From contig JAEETC010000009.1 in NCBI GenBank assembly GCA_016286585.1, forward strand, positions 1 to 53,670: a stretch of 53,670 nucleotides of DNA, in the 5' to 3' direction. Every line of letters begins with the position of its first letter. Positions within the stretch are counted from its first letter, which is position 1. Below the pieces are notes generated by a model that did not search any database, had not been told where the DNA came from, and was given only the letters and a program-made list of their open reading frames with translations. A program made the position numbers and the translations under genes. Of the stretch, positions 42,107-51,298 are shown piece by piece. This stretch comes from Prevotella sp. (GTDB taxonomy: Bacteria; Bacteroidota; Bacteroidia; Bacteroidales; Bacteroidaceae).

Positions 42107-44599
42107 ATGAAGAATGTATTTTTGTTATTGGCAGCGTGGCTGCTCGGATTATGTGCTGTAGATGCGCATGAACAAGGTCTGACGAAGTCGGATGTACAGA
42201 AAAGTAGTTACCTGTCAGAAACACGAGGGGAAGAAGCTAATCCCATGGATTCTCTGTACGGTGAATGGTGGCTAGTGGGATGGAACGACAATGGAACTTG
42301 GTACGAAGTCAACAAAAAGTATGTCTGCCATCAGCAGCTGAGCCTCGAAATCAATGAAGAAGGCTATATGACAGTCTATTCTATGGTGAATATAATTACC
42401 TTCGGGCAAGTTACTCTTGACGGTAACGAAATGCATTTCGACGTTGAAAAGGTAATAACCACGCAAGTCTGTTGTGATGCCTGGGAGAACAATTTCTTCG
42501 AGAAACACCTCATCTACATTAAGTCCTATCAGTTGGATGGGAACCTGTTAAGGCTTTACTATACAGACAATGACTACTTTGTGTTTACCAAAGATTATAA
42601 TGATATCGAAGAACAGAACGACTACATTCCCTTTGTAGAGTTGGGCAAGCTATGGCATGTGGTCAACAACCCCACTAATCCTAATGTTCCCTGTAGAATT
42701 CAAAGATTCAAAATGAACCATGAAGTGGAACGAGACGGCAAGACATACGTCAACCTAGAGCCATTTGATGACATCGTACCAGACACAATTTTTCCAGAAG
42801 CAGGATTGTTCCGTGAGGAAAACCGTCGAGTATACAAGTACGAGGGAGGCAGGGATGTCATGCTTTATGACTTCTCACTCAAAGAGGGCGATACATTCAC
42901 TTACGAGTATGAAACCGGCTTGACTGTGAACTGCAAGGTGCTAAAACAAGGATGGCTGGAAGATGGTCCAGAAATTATGACGTATGCAGACGAGTATCGT
43001 AAACTACGCACATGGACCATTGGTATCGACAACGGCTCAGGTGAATATATTGAAGCCGTAACATGGATAGAAGGTATTGGAAAACTAAGAAACATGTTCT
43101 ATCGTCCAGACCATATTGGGATAATGTCTTGTCTGGCTTACGTAGAAAGAGATATGAATAAAGTCGACTTTTCCAAAAACGCTTATCTGCCTTTCTCATT
43201 TTATAATATGTATGGTCCCGTTTATGGCTGCAACCTGCCGAAGGGTGCAGAAGATAATATGGAAGAGGCCTATTGTCATCAGCTTAACTATGAACAGGAA
43301 AGAGACTGCCTACATGTCTATGGAAAAGTCATTCTAAATTGCGCATCTAAAAACCACTATGCATACTTCATTGAGGAATCAACAGAAGATCCTTTGGTGC
43401 GTAAGCTCCATTTGCAAATAGAATATGTCGGTTCTGGTGAATTAGCCACTTGTGTGAGCTTATTTAACACAGACTTTTATGTCTCTGGTTTAAATCCCAA
43501 TATCAACTACATCATTGTGGATAATATAGGAGAGGAGCATCCTGTCATCAACAAGACGCCACAGGACGAATATCGCCCATTCGTCGAAGAAGGCAAGGTT
43601 TGGCAAGTAGGTGACCACTCGGGTAATCCTGTGCAGAGGGTTGAGTACTATTACTTTGAGGGTGACACCATCATCGACGGAAGGACCTGCAAGCAGATGA
43701 TGTGCCAACGTTATGTCGCCCCAGATCATCCTGATTATGCGATTATTTCACAATTGCCCTCCCTGAGCTATGTAGGAGCATGGTACGAAGAGGACAAGAA
43801 AGTGTACTTCTGCGACGCAGAAGACAATCAGTTCAAATTGATGTACGACTTCTCCATCAACGCCAATGATACCCTATGGGTAAATAACAATTATCCACCT
43901 TATATAGTGGGGCCGAGGCAGACTGGAGGTATAAATGGTTTCAAGGGTGTTTATAGAGATGTCATGAGGTCTGGAGAGGGAGAAAATTCTTACAATACCA
44001 CTTGGCTGGAAGGTGTCGGAAATATTGATGGCCCAATATATAGTGTCTATTATGGAAAAGAACGTCATGTGTTATTCCTAATGGCATGTGCTGTTGGTGA
44101 TGAACTGATCTATTTCAATGATGAATATGAGGATGGAGCCACTCCTGCTGGAGCCCGAAAGCAGCGCTTCGATTTCACCCATACCATCAAGGAAAAGCCC
44201 AAAACGCGAATGAGGGGTGAAGAGGAGCAGTCGCTATATGGAGAATACAACGAGCATCAGTTAAATATCAATCTTAACCCCATTAACGATGCCTACATGG
44301 TAAGCATTACTGACGAATCAGGCAATGCCGTCTATGAGAAAGCCATCAACGCAGGCAGCATCGTGGGTCTCAACATCGACATCTCTAAATATCCTGAGGG
44401 AAATTATACCGTTACCGTTGAGAATAGCAATGAATCCTTCACAGGCGAATTCAAAGCCCAACTGACAGGAATAGAAGAGGTAAGAAGCAAGAAGATTGAA
44501 GCCAAAGGCCATATCTACAACCTCCAAGGTCAGCGACTCAGTCGCTTGCAGAAGGGATTGAACATCGTTAATGGACAGAAGATTTATGTAAAGAATTAG
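42107..44599 (+). CDS. Large secreted protein with C-terminal sorting-like tail
   Basis: 830 residues. Signal peptide MKNVFLLLAAWLLGLCAVDA, then a lipocalin-like stretch (YGEWWLVGWNDNGTWYEVNK). Two similar extracellular modules follow, around 175-350 and 475-690: both begin with FVELGKLWHV / FVEEGKVWQV, continue with G-R-T/T-Y type strands, and end in a W-x-E-G-(I/V)-G motif (WIEGIGKL, WLEGVGNI). The last 110 residues resemble a type IX secretion tail (GNAVYEKAI, YPEGNYTVTVE, GHIYNLQGQRLSRLQKGLNI followed by a basic end). Likely exported to the cell surface. The stop codon falls inside the copy of the cobT 3' end. Function unknown. Confidence 0.72.
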   Translation: MKNVFLLLAAWLLGLCAVDAHEQGLTKSDVQKSSYLSETRGEEANPMDSLYGEWWLVGWNDNGTWYEVNKKYVCHQQLSLEINEEGYMTVYSMVNIITFGQVTLDGNEMHFDVEKVITTQVCCDAWENNFFEKHLIYIKSYQLDGNLLRLYYTDNDYFVFTKDYNDIEEQNDYIPFVELGKLWHVVNNPTNPNVPCRIQRFKMNHEVERDGKTYVNLEPFDDIVPDTIFPEAGLFREENRRVYKYEGGRDVMLYDFSLKEGDTFTYEYETGLTVNCKVLKQGWLEDGPEIMTYADEYRKLRTWTIGIDNGSGEYIEAVTWIEGIGKLRNMFYRPDHIGIMSCLAYVERDMNKVDFSKNAYLPFSFYNMYGPVYGCNLPKGAEDNMEEAYCHQLNYEQERDCLHVYGKVILNCASKNHYAYFIEESTEDPLVRKLHLQIEYVGSGELATCVSLFNTDFYVSGLNPNINYIIVDNIGEEHPVINKTPQDEYRPFVEEGKVWQVGDHSGNPVQRVEYYYFEGDTIIDGRTCKQMMCQRYVAPDHPDYAIISQLPSLSYVGAWYEEDKKVYFCDAEDNQFKLMYDFSINANDTLWVNNNYPPYIVGPRQTGGINGFKGVYRDVMRSGEGENSYNTTWLEGVGNIDGPIYSVYYGKERHVLFLMACAVGDELIYFNDEYEDGATPAGARKQRFDFTHTIKEKPKTRMRGEEEQSLYGEYNEHQLNINLNPINDAYMVSITDESGNAVYEKAINAGSIVGLNIDISKYPEGNYTVTVENSNESFTGEFKAQLTGIEEVRSKKIEAKGHIYNLQGQRLSRLQKGLNIVNGQKIYVKN

Positions 44600-44682
44600 A
44601 AGTATTTGGCGGTCTGTGCCTTCTCGAATTGTTCATCTCGTTCATCTTACGAACGGCAGAATCGACAATAGGGAAGGCACTT
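44596..44682 (-). pseudogene. Frameshifted remnant of the 3' end of cobT
   Basis: The minus strand reads AFPIVDSAVRKMNEMNN and then, after a one-base deletion, FEKAQTAKYF-stop. The real cobT ends AFPIVDSAVRMMNEMNN...KYF-stop at 50201. On the plus strand both begin TTAGAAGTATTTGG and share GTTCATCTCGTTCATC and CGACRATAGGGAAGGC. About 70 of 87 positions agree, and the copy is one base shorter. It abuts the stop of the preceding gene. It is a decayed duplicate or a scar of a former cobT position. Confidence 0.88.
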
Positions 44683-44742
44683 TTATTTTGCCCCAAAAGT
44701 TAAAGTTGGCGAATAAAAGCACTGAATTTGAACGGTTTTTCG

Positions 44743-44750
44743 TAACTTTG
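44743..44750 (+). promoter_or_regulatory. -7 box for the DUF4153 gene
   Basis: TAACTTTG, 25 nt before the ATG at 44775. It decides that the gene starts at 44775, not at the upstream end of the open frame. Confidence 0.55.
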
Positions 44751-44774
44751 TCGCAAATTAACGCGGAAGAAGCA

Positions 44775-46406
44775 ATGAATACAAAACTTAAATCCTTATT
44801 GCAGCAGTTGCTGCAGAGTCCACGGCGGTTCCCTGTTGAACTGGCTTTGGGAGTGGTGTTCTTTATCATTGCCGTATGGGATAGTGAGACTCACGTATGG
44901 AATGAGAAGACGGCAGAGTATGTAAGTGCAGTAAATGGCGACATTCTCTGGTTCTTTGTGCCGCTGATGGCACTGACCTTCTGGCTCCATCGGGTCAACC
45001 GTTGGGCTTATTATGCCTCGTTCTTCCTCTTCTTACCATTGATGGCACTCAATCTGAAGCCTTTCCTGTGGACTTACGGCTTCGGCTTTACCTACGTCTT
45101 AGCGGCGATTCTGCTCATTATCGGTTATAAGAGGATGGACAACCGCTCGTTTGCGGCTCATGCTCTGCATGTGGCCACCCAGATGTTCTTCGGACTGCTC
45201 ATCTCCGGCATACTAAACATGGCGGTAATAGCCATCGTTGCCTCCTTCTTCTATATCTTCGGTATCGAAGAATCCTGGCATTTCTACGAGCATATCTACC
45301 AGTTTGTCTGGTTCGTACTGGCTCCGCAGGTGTGCTGCACTCTTATCCGCCAGAATGAAGACGAGGTGGCCGAGCCTTTCAAGATACTCCGACTTATCCT
45401 CAATTTCATCCTATCCCCAGCCGTCATCATCTACACCGTCATACTATACACCTATTTTATAAAGATAGCATTCGAATGGGATCTGCCCAAGGGTGGTGTG
45501 GCTTGGATGGTCATGGGATTCATTACCGTCGCATTGATTGGACGTGTAGCACAATCGATACTCAGTCAGCGATACTACGACTGGTTCTACCGCTGGTTCA
45601 CATTGATTGCCATTCCTCCGCTCATCATGTACTGGATCGGCTCCATCTACCGCATCCGTCTCTACAGCTTCACAGAGAGTCGCTTCTATCTGATGGTGGC
45701 AGGTGTGCTGATGACGCTCTTTGTACTGATGCTGTTCCGTACTCGCACCCGTCGCTATCAGCTCATGGCACTCATCTTTGGTGCGGCTATCATCCTCTTC
45801 ACCTATATCCCCGGCATCTCTGCCAAGAGCATAGGATTAGCCTGTCAGAAGCAGCGGCTCACAGAGCTTATTAGCGAATTGAAACTGACAGACGCCAAGA
45901 CCGGCAAGCTGAACGATGATCTCGACACCTGGAGTATCAAGCAGGACAGTATGTTGTGCGAGCGATACAAGGATGTCAGCAGTGTCATCAAGTATGTACG
46001 CGATGAAATTGGCGAAAAGGAGTTTGAGGCGAAATACGGCAAATGGTCGCATTCGGAGTATAGCTTCACCTATGCCAAGGCCAAGGATCGCGATTATAGT
46101 GATTACGACACGTATAGCAGGAGAAATCCTGTAGAGTTAGGCGAATACACAATTATGCAACCCTCAAAAGCATACGAATACAACTATAATGACACGACTA
46201 TCACTATCACACAGGGTAAGGATACCGTTCTCGAATATCCTATCCAAAAGATCGTCAGTCAGGACACATCGCTCCTGCGTCATCCAGAACAACTGCTCAC
46301 TTATCGCAACGACTCACTAATGATAATACTTGAAGGTCTCTGCATTAAAGACACCGTCATTACTGATGTCAGGTACTACGGCCTACAATTGTTCAAGAAG
46401 AAGTAA
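44775..46406 (+). CDS. DUF4153 polytopic membrane protein
   Basis: 543 residues from the ATG at 44775 (MNTKLKSLLQQLLQSPRRFP). The open frame extends 53 codons upstream, but those cover the cobT remnant and promoter. About eleven hydrophobic segments, with typical DUF4153 stretches: FPVELALGVVFFIIAVWDSE, LAPQVCCTLIRQNEDE, ILNFILSPAVIIYTVILYTY and LPKGGVAWMVMGFI. A soluble C-terminal region of about 180 residues follows (from about residue 360). Members are common in Bacteroidetes, and none has a firm function that I know. Bears no visible relation to the B12 genes. Confidence 0.85.
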   Translation: MNTKLKSLLQQLLQSPRRFPVELALGVVFFIIAVWDSETHVWNEKTAEYVSAVNGDILWFFVPLMALTFWLHRVNRWAYYASFFLFLPLMALNLKPFLWTYGFGFTYVLAAILLIIGYKRMDNRSFAAHALHVATQMFFGLLISGILNMAVIAIVASFFYIFGIEESWHFYEHIYQFVWFVLAPQVCCTLIRQNEDEVAEPFKILRLILNFILSPAVIIYTVILYTYFIKIAFEWDLPKGGVAWMVMGFITVALIGRVAQSILSQRYYDWFYRWFTLIAIPPLIMYWIGSIYRIRLYSFTESRFYLMVAGVLMTLFVLMLFRTRTRRYQLMALIFGAAIILFTYIPGISAKSIGLACQKQRLTELISELKLTDAKTGKLNDDLDTWSIKQDSMLCERYKDVSSVIKYVRDEIGEKEFEAKYGKWSHSEYSFTYAKAKDRDYSDYDTYSRRNPVELGEYTIMQPSKAYEYNYNDTTITITQGKDTVLEYPIQKIVSQDTSLLRHPEQLLTYRNDSLMIILEGLCIKDTVITDVRYYGLQLFKKK

Positions 46407-46434
46407 TAGTTAGATTTAAAACAAAATAATAAAT

Positions 46435-47337
46435 ATGTGGCGTATAATTACATTCATTATCATCCTTACGAACTACAACAGTATAGCCCATGCTCAAAAC
46501 GATTGGTATGAAAAATACCTATCATGTGTTAATGACAGCGACGTACATGCGTGGAAAGCGATGATTGAACAATGGGAACAAGCTGAGCCAGAATCGCCAG
46601 ATGTGTATGCAGCATGGTATAACTATTATATAAAGTTGGCTATGACCGATGTCGTAGCCCTCACCACGACAGCCCCGGAAGATAACCAAGAAGCACTTCA
46701 ATTAATGGATAGTACGGGCGTAGTGGCAGGATACATGTATGGCATTGAGTCATATAATGATTCCATCTTACAGATAGGTTACCAGAAATTGGATACTGCC
46801 ATCAGGCTCTTTCCTGACAGGTTAGATTTGCCATTTGGCAAAGTGGCAATGTTATTCAGGCAACAACTTTATTCTGAGGTCATGCAGGAATTGCGTCGCG
46901 TTTTAGACCGTTCTGAGAAAAACGGAAACAGATGGCTTTGGACATTAAATCAACCATTAGATGATGGTGAATACGTTTTAAAGGATAGTATGCAGGACTA
47001 TTTTGCCCAGTTGTTTGATGCAGGACAAAGCGACTATGCGTCGCAATTAGTCGAGTGGATGTTGCGATTATATCCTACTGACATTATCTTTCGTTCTGAC
47101 AAAGCGTCCTTGCTTGCCATCGCTAAGCGTTATTCAGAAGCATTGCCAATCTACCTGTCTATATATGAGGACAATCCTGATGATATAATTGTGGCATCAA
47201 ATATTGCTCACATTTATTACACTCTAGGGGACAAAGAGGCAACATTGAAATATTATAGCAAACTTGTGCAATGTGGTGACAGTGAGATTGAGCATATTGC
47301 CAAACAGCGGATTAAGGAAATTGAACAAACAGACTGA
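46435..47337 (+). CDS. Periplasmic TPR protein
   Basis: 300 residues. Signal peptide MWRIITFIIILTNYNSIAHA, then tetratricopeptide-like helices, clearest at the C-terminus (LLAIAKRYSEALPIYLSIYE, VASNIAHIYYTLGDKEATLK). It probably forms a protein-binding scaffold in the periplasm. It follows the DUF4153 gene by 28 nt and may share its transcript. The codon mix and base composition are more A/T rich than in the B12 genes, as for the next two genes, which hints at a separate origin. Confidence 0.75.
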   Translation: MWRIITFIIILTNYNSIAHAQNDWYEKYLSCVNDSDVHAWKAMIEQWEQAEPESPDVYAAWYNYYIKLAMTDVVALTTTAPEDNQEALQLMDSTGVVAGYMYGIESYNDSILQIGYQKLDTAIRLFPDRLDLPFGKVAMLFRQQLYSEVMQELRRVLDRSEKNGNRWLWTLNQPLDDGEYVLKDSMQDYFAQLFDAGQSDYASQLVEWMLRLYPTDIIFRSDKASLLAIAKRYSEALPIYLSIYEDNPDDIIVASNIAHIYYTLGDKEATLKYYSKLVQCGDSEIEHIAKQRIKEIEQTD

Positions 47338-47390
47338 AGGACAAGAGAATTACACATCGTTCCTACACATCGTTCCTGTCCCCATGTGTA

Positions 47391-48200
47391 TTATTTGATA
47401 TTTGTCTCATCTAATCCTGGTTCTAGACCATAGAGGCCAAGAGGCTCCCTTTTATAGACAATGGAATCTAAAACCCGTCTATTGTCTGTGTATGGAGGTG
47501 GGGACGTTCTTACTTGATAGACATAGTAATAATGACTCTTGTCTTTTTTCAATATATACCTCTTTGCTCTAAGATTATTGTTGTTAGAGTTATATTTGGA
47601 AATGATATGCTTAATCTCATTTAAAGGGTTTTCAACATCACGAATACTTAAATCCCCATCGAAAGGTATACTTATGCTCAAACATGACCGGCTATCCTTT
47701 ACAAGAAGCGACATCGAACAATCTGTTACAGCATTGTCATCACCCGAAAAAACATATCGAAGTTCCAAAATAGAGTCTGCCAAGATATAACGATCATAGA
47801 TTCGTGCCATACTATAATCTGAACATTTGATTGGCCTTAGATTGGCTTTTTGCATGTCGATTGAAATACGGTTGTGGATATATCCGTCTTTCCTGACATA
47901 CTTGAATATGATATCTAAATCACTTCGTTTTACATAGACAGTATCTTTATCATTTATGACATATACAAACGGAGATGATTTCGCTTTCCCCAGACCAAGA
48001 AGACTATGCTCATCAAAAGATTGATATCTTTTAGCCTTTGAATAATTGAATGCGGTATCCTGTGAATAAGATGGAATCACAACAGTTTCAGCAGTTTGGG
48101 GTGTTTCAGACAATTCTGCTTTATTGCCAGTCTTGGCAGAATCATTATTGCATCCATATACTAATAGTTGTATACATATTGAGATTATAATATACTTCAT
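47391..48200 (-). CDS. Hypothetical lipoprotein
   Basis: 269 residues. Signal peptide with lipobox (IQLLVYGC, Cys at 17). The rest is a soluble, strand-rich domain with Tyr and Asp (FVYVINDKDTVYVKRSDLD, LELRYVFSGDDNAVTDCSM, YILKKDKSHYYYVYQV). I do not recognise the family with confidence; it may belong to the DUF4738-like lipoproteins of Prevotella. It is bracketed by short near-identical sequences around ACACATYGTTCCTGTCCCC (47348-47384 and 48230-48254). It converges with the TPR gene. Confidence 0.6.
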   Translation of the reverse strand: MKYIIISICIQLLVYGCNNDSAKTGNKAELSETPQTAETVVIPSYSQDTAFNYSKAKRYQSFDEHSLLGLGKAKSSPFVYVINDKDTVYVKRSDLDIIFKYVRKDGYIHNRISIDMQKANLRPIKCSDYSMARIYDRYILADSILELRYVFSGDDNAVTDCSMSLLVKDSRSCLSISIPFDGDLSIRDVENPLNEIKHIISKYNSNNNNLRAKRYILKKDKSHYYYVYQVRTSPPPYTDNRRVLDSIVYKREPLGLYGLEPGLDETNIK

Positions 48201-48254
48201 ATTTCACTCTTTGATAGACACTATTCGACGAATTACACATTGTTCCTGTCCCCT

Positions 48255-49790
48255 CTATGTTTTGTCATCTCTATGTATTCGACCTCGATATACCCCTACA
48301 AAGCAGATGGAACCGAAATTGTCGCGGATGATGTATATAAACGGGCGATTAGCATAAAACTCGGCCCTGGTAGGTTTGCTCACTTCACTTAATGTGGCAA
48401 AGGATGTAGATGTAATAGCCTCTACATGAGTACCTTTTTCATCTACATCAATCTCTATATTCTGTTTCATCTTGTTGACATAAAGTGGGGAGACGCTCAT
48501 TAAACTGAGGTCAGCTTTCTTCGAAAAAATATCTGCGAGTCCCATCTCTGCCAACAGATACTTAAGATCAATCTCTGATTTTACGTGAAACTTTGGGAAG
48601 CTTACATCTATGATATCATACTTTTTAAGCACTTTAGTGCTATTCTTATACTGTTCCATATTCATCTGCTTTATCAGACTATCAACAATCAGATTCTCAT
48701 TTGGCAATATCACATCCATATAGAAACTTCCGACATAAGGCATGCGAAGCATAGCATATTGATTGTTCTGCATATACCAAAAACATCCTTCTTTTTCTGT
48801 TTTACTCATCATATCCACAATCCGCACATCATCTTTTGTTACAAAGAAGGAATCTGGCTTAGCATCATAAAATTCCTGAACCCATGCCCCATTAAAAAGC
48901 AAAGTATTGATAAGATAAATATCGGCATTTGTATCATATTCCATCGGAATATCCTTGAAAGCCCCATGATTGGTTTCTTTATTCCAAGTATCTACAATGC
49001 TTTTTGCATCATCCTCATTCTGATACGAAAGACAGTCGGCAAAATAATCATGGCCGATTGTTTGGACATAGTCTTGCTTTATCGTCTTCCCTTCACGAAA
49101 AAGTAGCAAATTGGACGATTTCATAAAAGCCGTTTTTGTAGCAAGGAAATCGTCTTCGACCACTTTTGCATGGTAAAGCATCATTTTGCGTCTCAACGCA
49201 TTGATGTCATTCAAACTGTATTGGCTTGTGCCCAGTTGCTGCTGCAGAAGTTGTTTGGTCTGTCCGCTAGCACCATTGCTGATAAGTTCGAGCGAATATA
49301 CCACGCCTAATGGAGAAATCAGGATATCTTTACCATTACTATTCGCAACCACAGACTGAAAAAGTCTGAAGGAGAAATCATTGGTTGCACGAATGATTTC
49401 ACGTTCCGATTCGCTAGTAGCATAACTCACATCAGTATTTGCAGCCACTTCTTCTACGGTATTTGAGAAAAGAAAATCATCGGGACGATTTCTTACGTCA
49501 CTCGATGTGTTAGGAACGTGTGGATCTGAAATGATTGTTATCAAAAGTGGAATTAGCAAGATACAGATAGCTGCAATAGACCACATAATAGATCTGAGAG
49601 CTTTGCGCCGTTCTTTAAATATTAATAGGCATATCCATGAAACCGGCAATGTAATCAATGCAATAAATAGAAACCAAAGAGTGATTCTCTGAAATGCAGA
49701 CTGAATTGTAATTAATACTATCTGTGATAGCATTAGCAAGACCACCAAAACGATTGGCGCATACCAGAATCTAATAATCATTCTTTTCAT
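48255..49790 (-). CDS. Serpin with N-terminal membrane domain
   Basis: 511 residues from the ATG at 49790; a GTG at 49802 is a weaker alternative. Three hydrophobic helices lie in the first 95 residues. A full serpin domain of about 385 residues then follows (FSFRLFQSVVANSNGKDILI, SPLGVVYSLELISNGASGQT, INTLLFNGAWVQEFY, FPKFHVKSEIDLKYLLAEMG). The hinge and reactive loop read DEKGTHVEAITSTSFATLSE, then RPFIYIIRDNFGSICFVGVY. The hinge has Thr-His-Val-Glu in place of the usual small residues, so inhibitory speed is uncertain. Bacterial serpins trap serine or cysteine proteases. A membrane anchor would keep this one at the inner membrane, facing the periplasm. The A/T-rich base use suggests acquisition. 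Confidence 0.92.
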   Translation of the reverse strand: MKRMIIRFWYAPIVLVVLLMLSQIVLITIQSAFQRITLWFLFIALITLPVSWICLLIFKERRKALRSIMWSIAAICILLIPLLITIISDPHVPNTSSDVRNRPDDFLFSNTVEEVAANTDVSYATSESEREIIRATNDFSFRLFQSVVANSNGKDILISPLGVVYSLELISNGASGQTKQLLQQQLGTSQYSLNDINALRRKMMLYHAKVVEDDFLATKTAFMKSSNLLLFREGKTIKQDYVQTIGHDYFADCLSYQNEDDAKSIVDTWNKETNHGAFKDIPMEYDTNADIYLINTLLFNGAWVQEFYDAKPDSFFVTKDDVRIVDMMSKTEKEGCFWYMQNNQYAMLRMPYVGSFYMDVILPNENLIVDSLIKQMNMEQYKNSTKVLKKYDIIDVSFPKFHVKSEIDLKYLLAEMGLADIFSKKADLSLMSVSPLYVNKMKQNIEIDVDEKGTHVEAITSTSFATLSEVSKPTRAEFYANRPFIYIIRDNFGSICFVGVYRGRIHRDDKT

Positions 49791-49802
49791 TGTTTCACAC
49801 AC

Positions 49803-50200
49803 TAAACTATAATTCGTTGTAACAGCGGGACGGTTCTTTTGTTACATGAGTTAAAATACTGCTGCGTGACTGACGACTTTCCATTCTTCATTTAATTTGT
49901 CAAGCAAGTACGGCACCTGCTTTATAAAACTCAAGCAGATAGCTTGGACTTTCGTAATACATCGAGGAGTTGTAATTGTCAATAATTCCATGCACATTCC
50001 TTGTTTACGATGTTTACTCTTTTCTGTTCAATTCCGTTTCTGCTGCAAATATAGAGAATAATTCTGAAATTTGCAAGAATTAGCCAAATTATCTTTCGAT
50101 TAGGGCAAGTTTTGAAGGGGTTTCCTTGATTTGTGCCCTTTGGGGGCAGTTGTCGCTATAAGTTGGAGAAATAAAGACGCTCCCCTAGATCTTTCACCTT
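49803..50200. other. 398-bp gene-free stretch with a possible decayed coding fragment
   Basis: On the minus strand two frames at about 50010-49850 read protein-like: DNYNSSMYYESPSYLLEFYK in one and LLDKLNEEWKVVSHAAVF in another. A single-base shift would join them into a C-terminal fragment of about 45 residues. The match to any family is unknown, so this is only a possible pseudogene. The rest is A/T rich without clear promoters or stems. Confidence 0.35.
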
Positions 50201-51280
50201 TTAGAAGTATTTGGTAATCTTCGCATTGTCGAAGTTGTTCATCTCGTTCATCATACGGACGGCTGAATCGACGATAGGGAAGGCGCAGAGGGCGCCAGTT
50301 CCTTCGCCTAATCGCAGTCCTAAGTGCAAGAGGGGCTTGGCATCAACGATGTCGAGCATCATCTTGTGACCACTCTCGTCACCACAATGGGTGAATATCA
50401 TATAGTCCTGTGAGGCAGGATAGAGCCTGATGGCTCCCAAAGCACAGGCCGTCATGATAAAGCCGTCTACTAATATAATAAGGTGTAACTCGGCAGCCCG
50501 CAGCATCGCACCAATGGCAGCAATCATCTCGAAACCGCCGAAGTATCGGAGAATCAATGCACAATTATTTCCTGTGCCATCCTTTGCGGCAGCCGATTGT
50601 GCATTATGCATTATGCATTGTGCATTATCCAATGCCTTTGAGAGGACCTCGTACTTATGTCGGATGCCATCATTGTTAAGGCCGGCACCAGCTCCTATAC
50701 AATCCTTCAGGGGAATATCGCCAAAGAGACTCATCCAGATACTCGATGGCGACGTATTGCCAATGCCCATCTCTCCGATACTCAAAACGCGACAACCCTC
50801 TGCCACACAATCATCCACGAGGTCGCTTCCTATCTGTATGGCCTTATCAAACTCCTCCTCGCTCATGGCTGGTTCATAAAGGAAGTTCTTCGTGCCTCGG
50901 GCTATCTTGCAATCGATAATCCCAGGAACGTCAGAAAAGTCGTAATCGACACCAACATCGACGATACGAAGATGAAAACCGTGCTGGCGGCAGAACATAT
51001 TCACGCCTCCACCACCACGGGTGAAGTTGATCATCTGCTGCCAAGTGACCTCACGAGGACTGACACTCACACCCTCACGTTCAATACCGTGATCGCCACC
51101 CAACAACAAATGACAAGGATGGGCCAACGACGGCTCTAACGTCTGCTGTATCAGACATATCTGCATCGCCAACTCCTCCAAACGGCCTAACGACCCCTTG
51201 GGCTTGTTCAGGTTGTCGATCTTTTCTTGTATCGCCCCCTGCAACGATCGGTCTACTGGTTGTATGTCGAATGTCTTCAT
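50201..51280 (-). CDS. cobT: Nicotinate-nucleotide--dimethylbenzimidazole phosphoribosyltransferase
   Basis: 359 residues. Diagnostic stretches: LNKPKGSLGRLEELAMQICL, LLLGGDHGIEREGVS, NFTRGGGGVNMFCRQHG, GEMGIGNTSPSSIW, IGAGAGLNNDGIRHKYEV, LILVDGFIMTACALGAIRLY and LRLGEGTGALCAFPIVDSAV (catalytic Glu in the last). It makes alpha-ribazole phosphate, the lower-ligand nucleotide. Four TGCATTA heptamers (50600-50627) add an NAQCIMHNAQ-like insert after the KYEVLSKALD helix. The gene follows cobU after an 18-nt spacer made of TTTTTAC-like repeats (51282-51318). Its 3' end is duplicated at 44596-44682. Confidence 0.96.
   Translation of the reverse strand: MKTFDIQPVDRSLQGAIQEKIDNLNKPKGSLGRLEELAMQICLIQQTLEPSLAHPCHLLLGGDHGIEREGVSVSPREVTWQQMINFTRGGGGVNMFCRQHGFHLRIVDVGVDYDFSDVPGIIDCKIARGTKNFLYEPAMSEEEFDKAIQIGSDLVDDCVAEGCRVLSIGEMGIGNTSPSSIWMSLFGDIPLKDCIGAGAGLNNDGIRHKYEVLSKALDNAQCIMHNAQSAAAKDGTGNNCALILRYFGGFEMIAAIGAMLRAAELHLIILVDGFIMTACALGAIRLYPASQDYMIFTHCGDESGHKMMLDIVDAKPLLHLGLRLGEGTGALCAFPIVDSAVRMMNEMNNFDNAKITKYF
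50600..50627. repeat. Four TGCATTA heptamers inside cobT
   Basis: TGCATTA, TGCATTA, TGCATTG, TGCATTA in tandem, in frame with cobT. They code for Ala/Gln/Cys/Ile/Met/His/Asn residues in a surface loop. Confidence 0.92.
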
Positions 51281-51298
51281 CTTTACTTTTTTACCTTT

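Noticed and set aside
44616..46406. DUF4153 protein starting at 44616
   Set aside because: The upstream part covers the cobT remnant and the TAACTTTG box. The ATG at 44775 fits the promoter.
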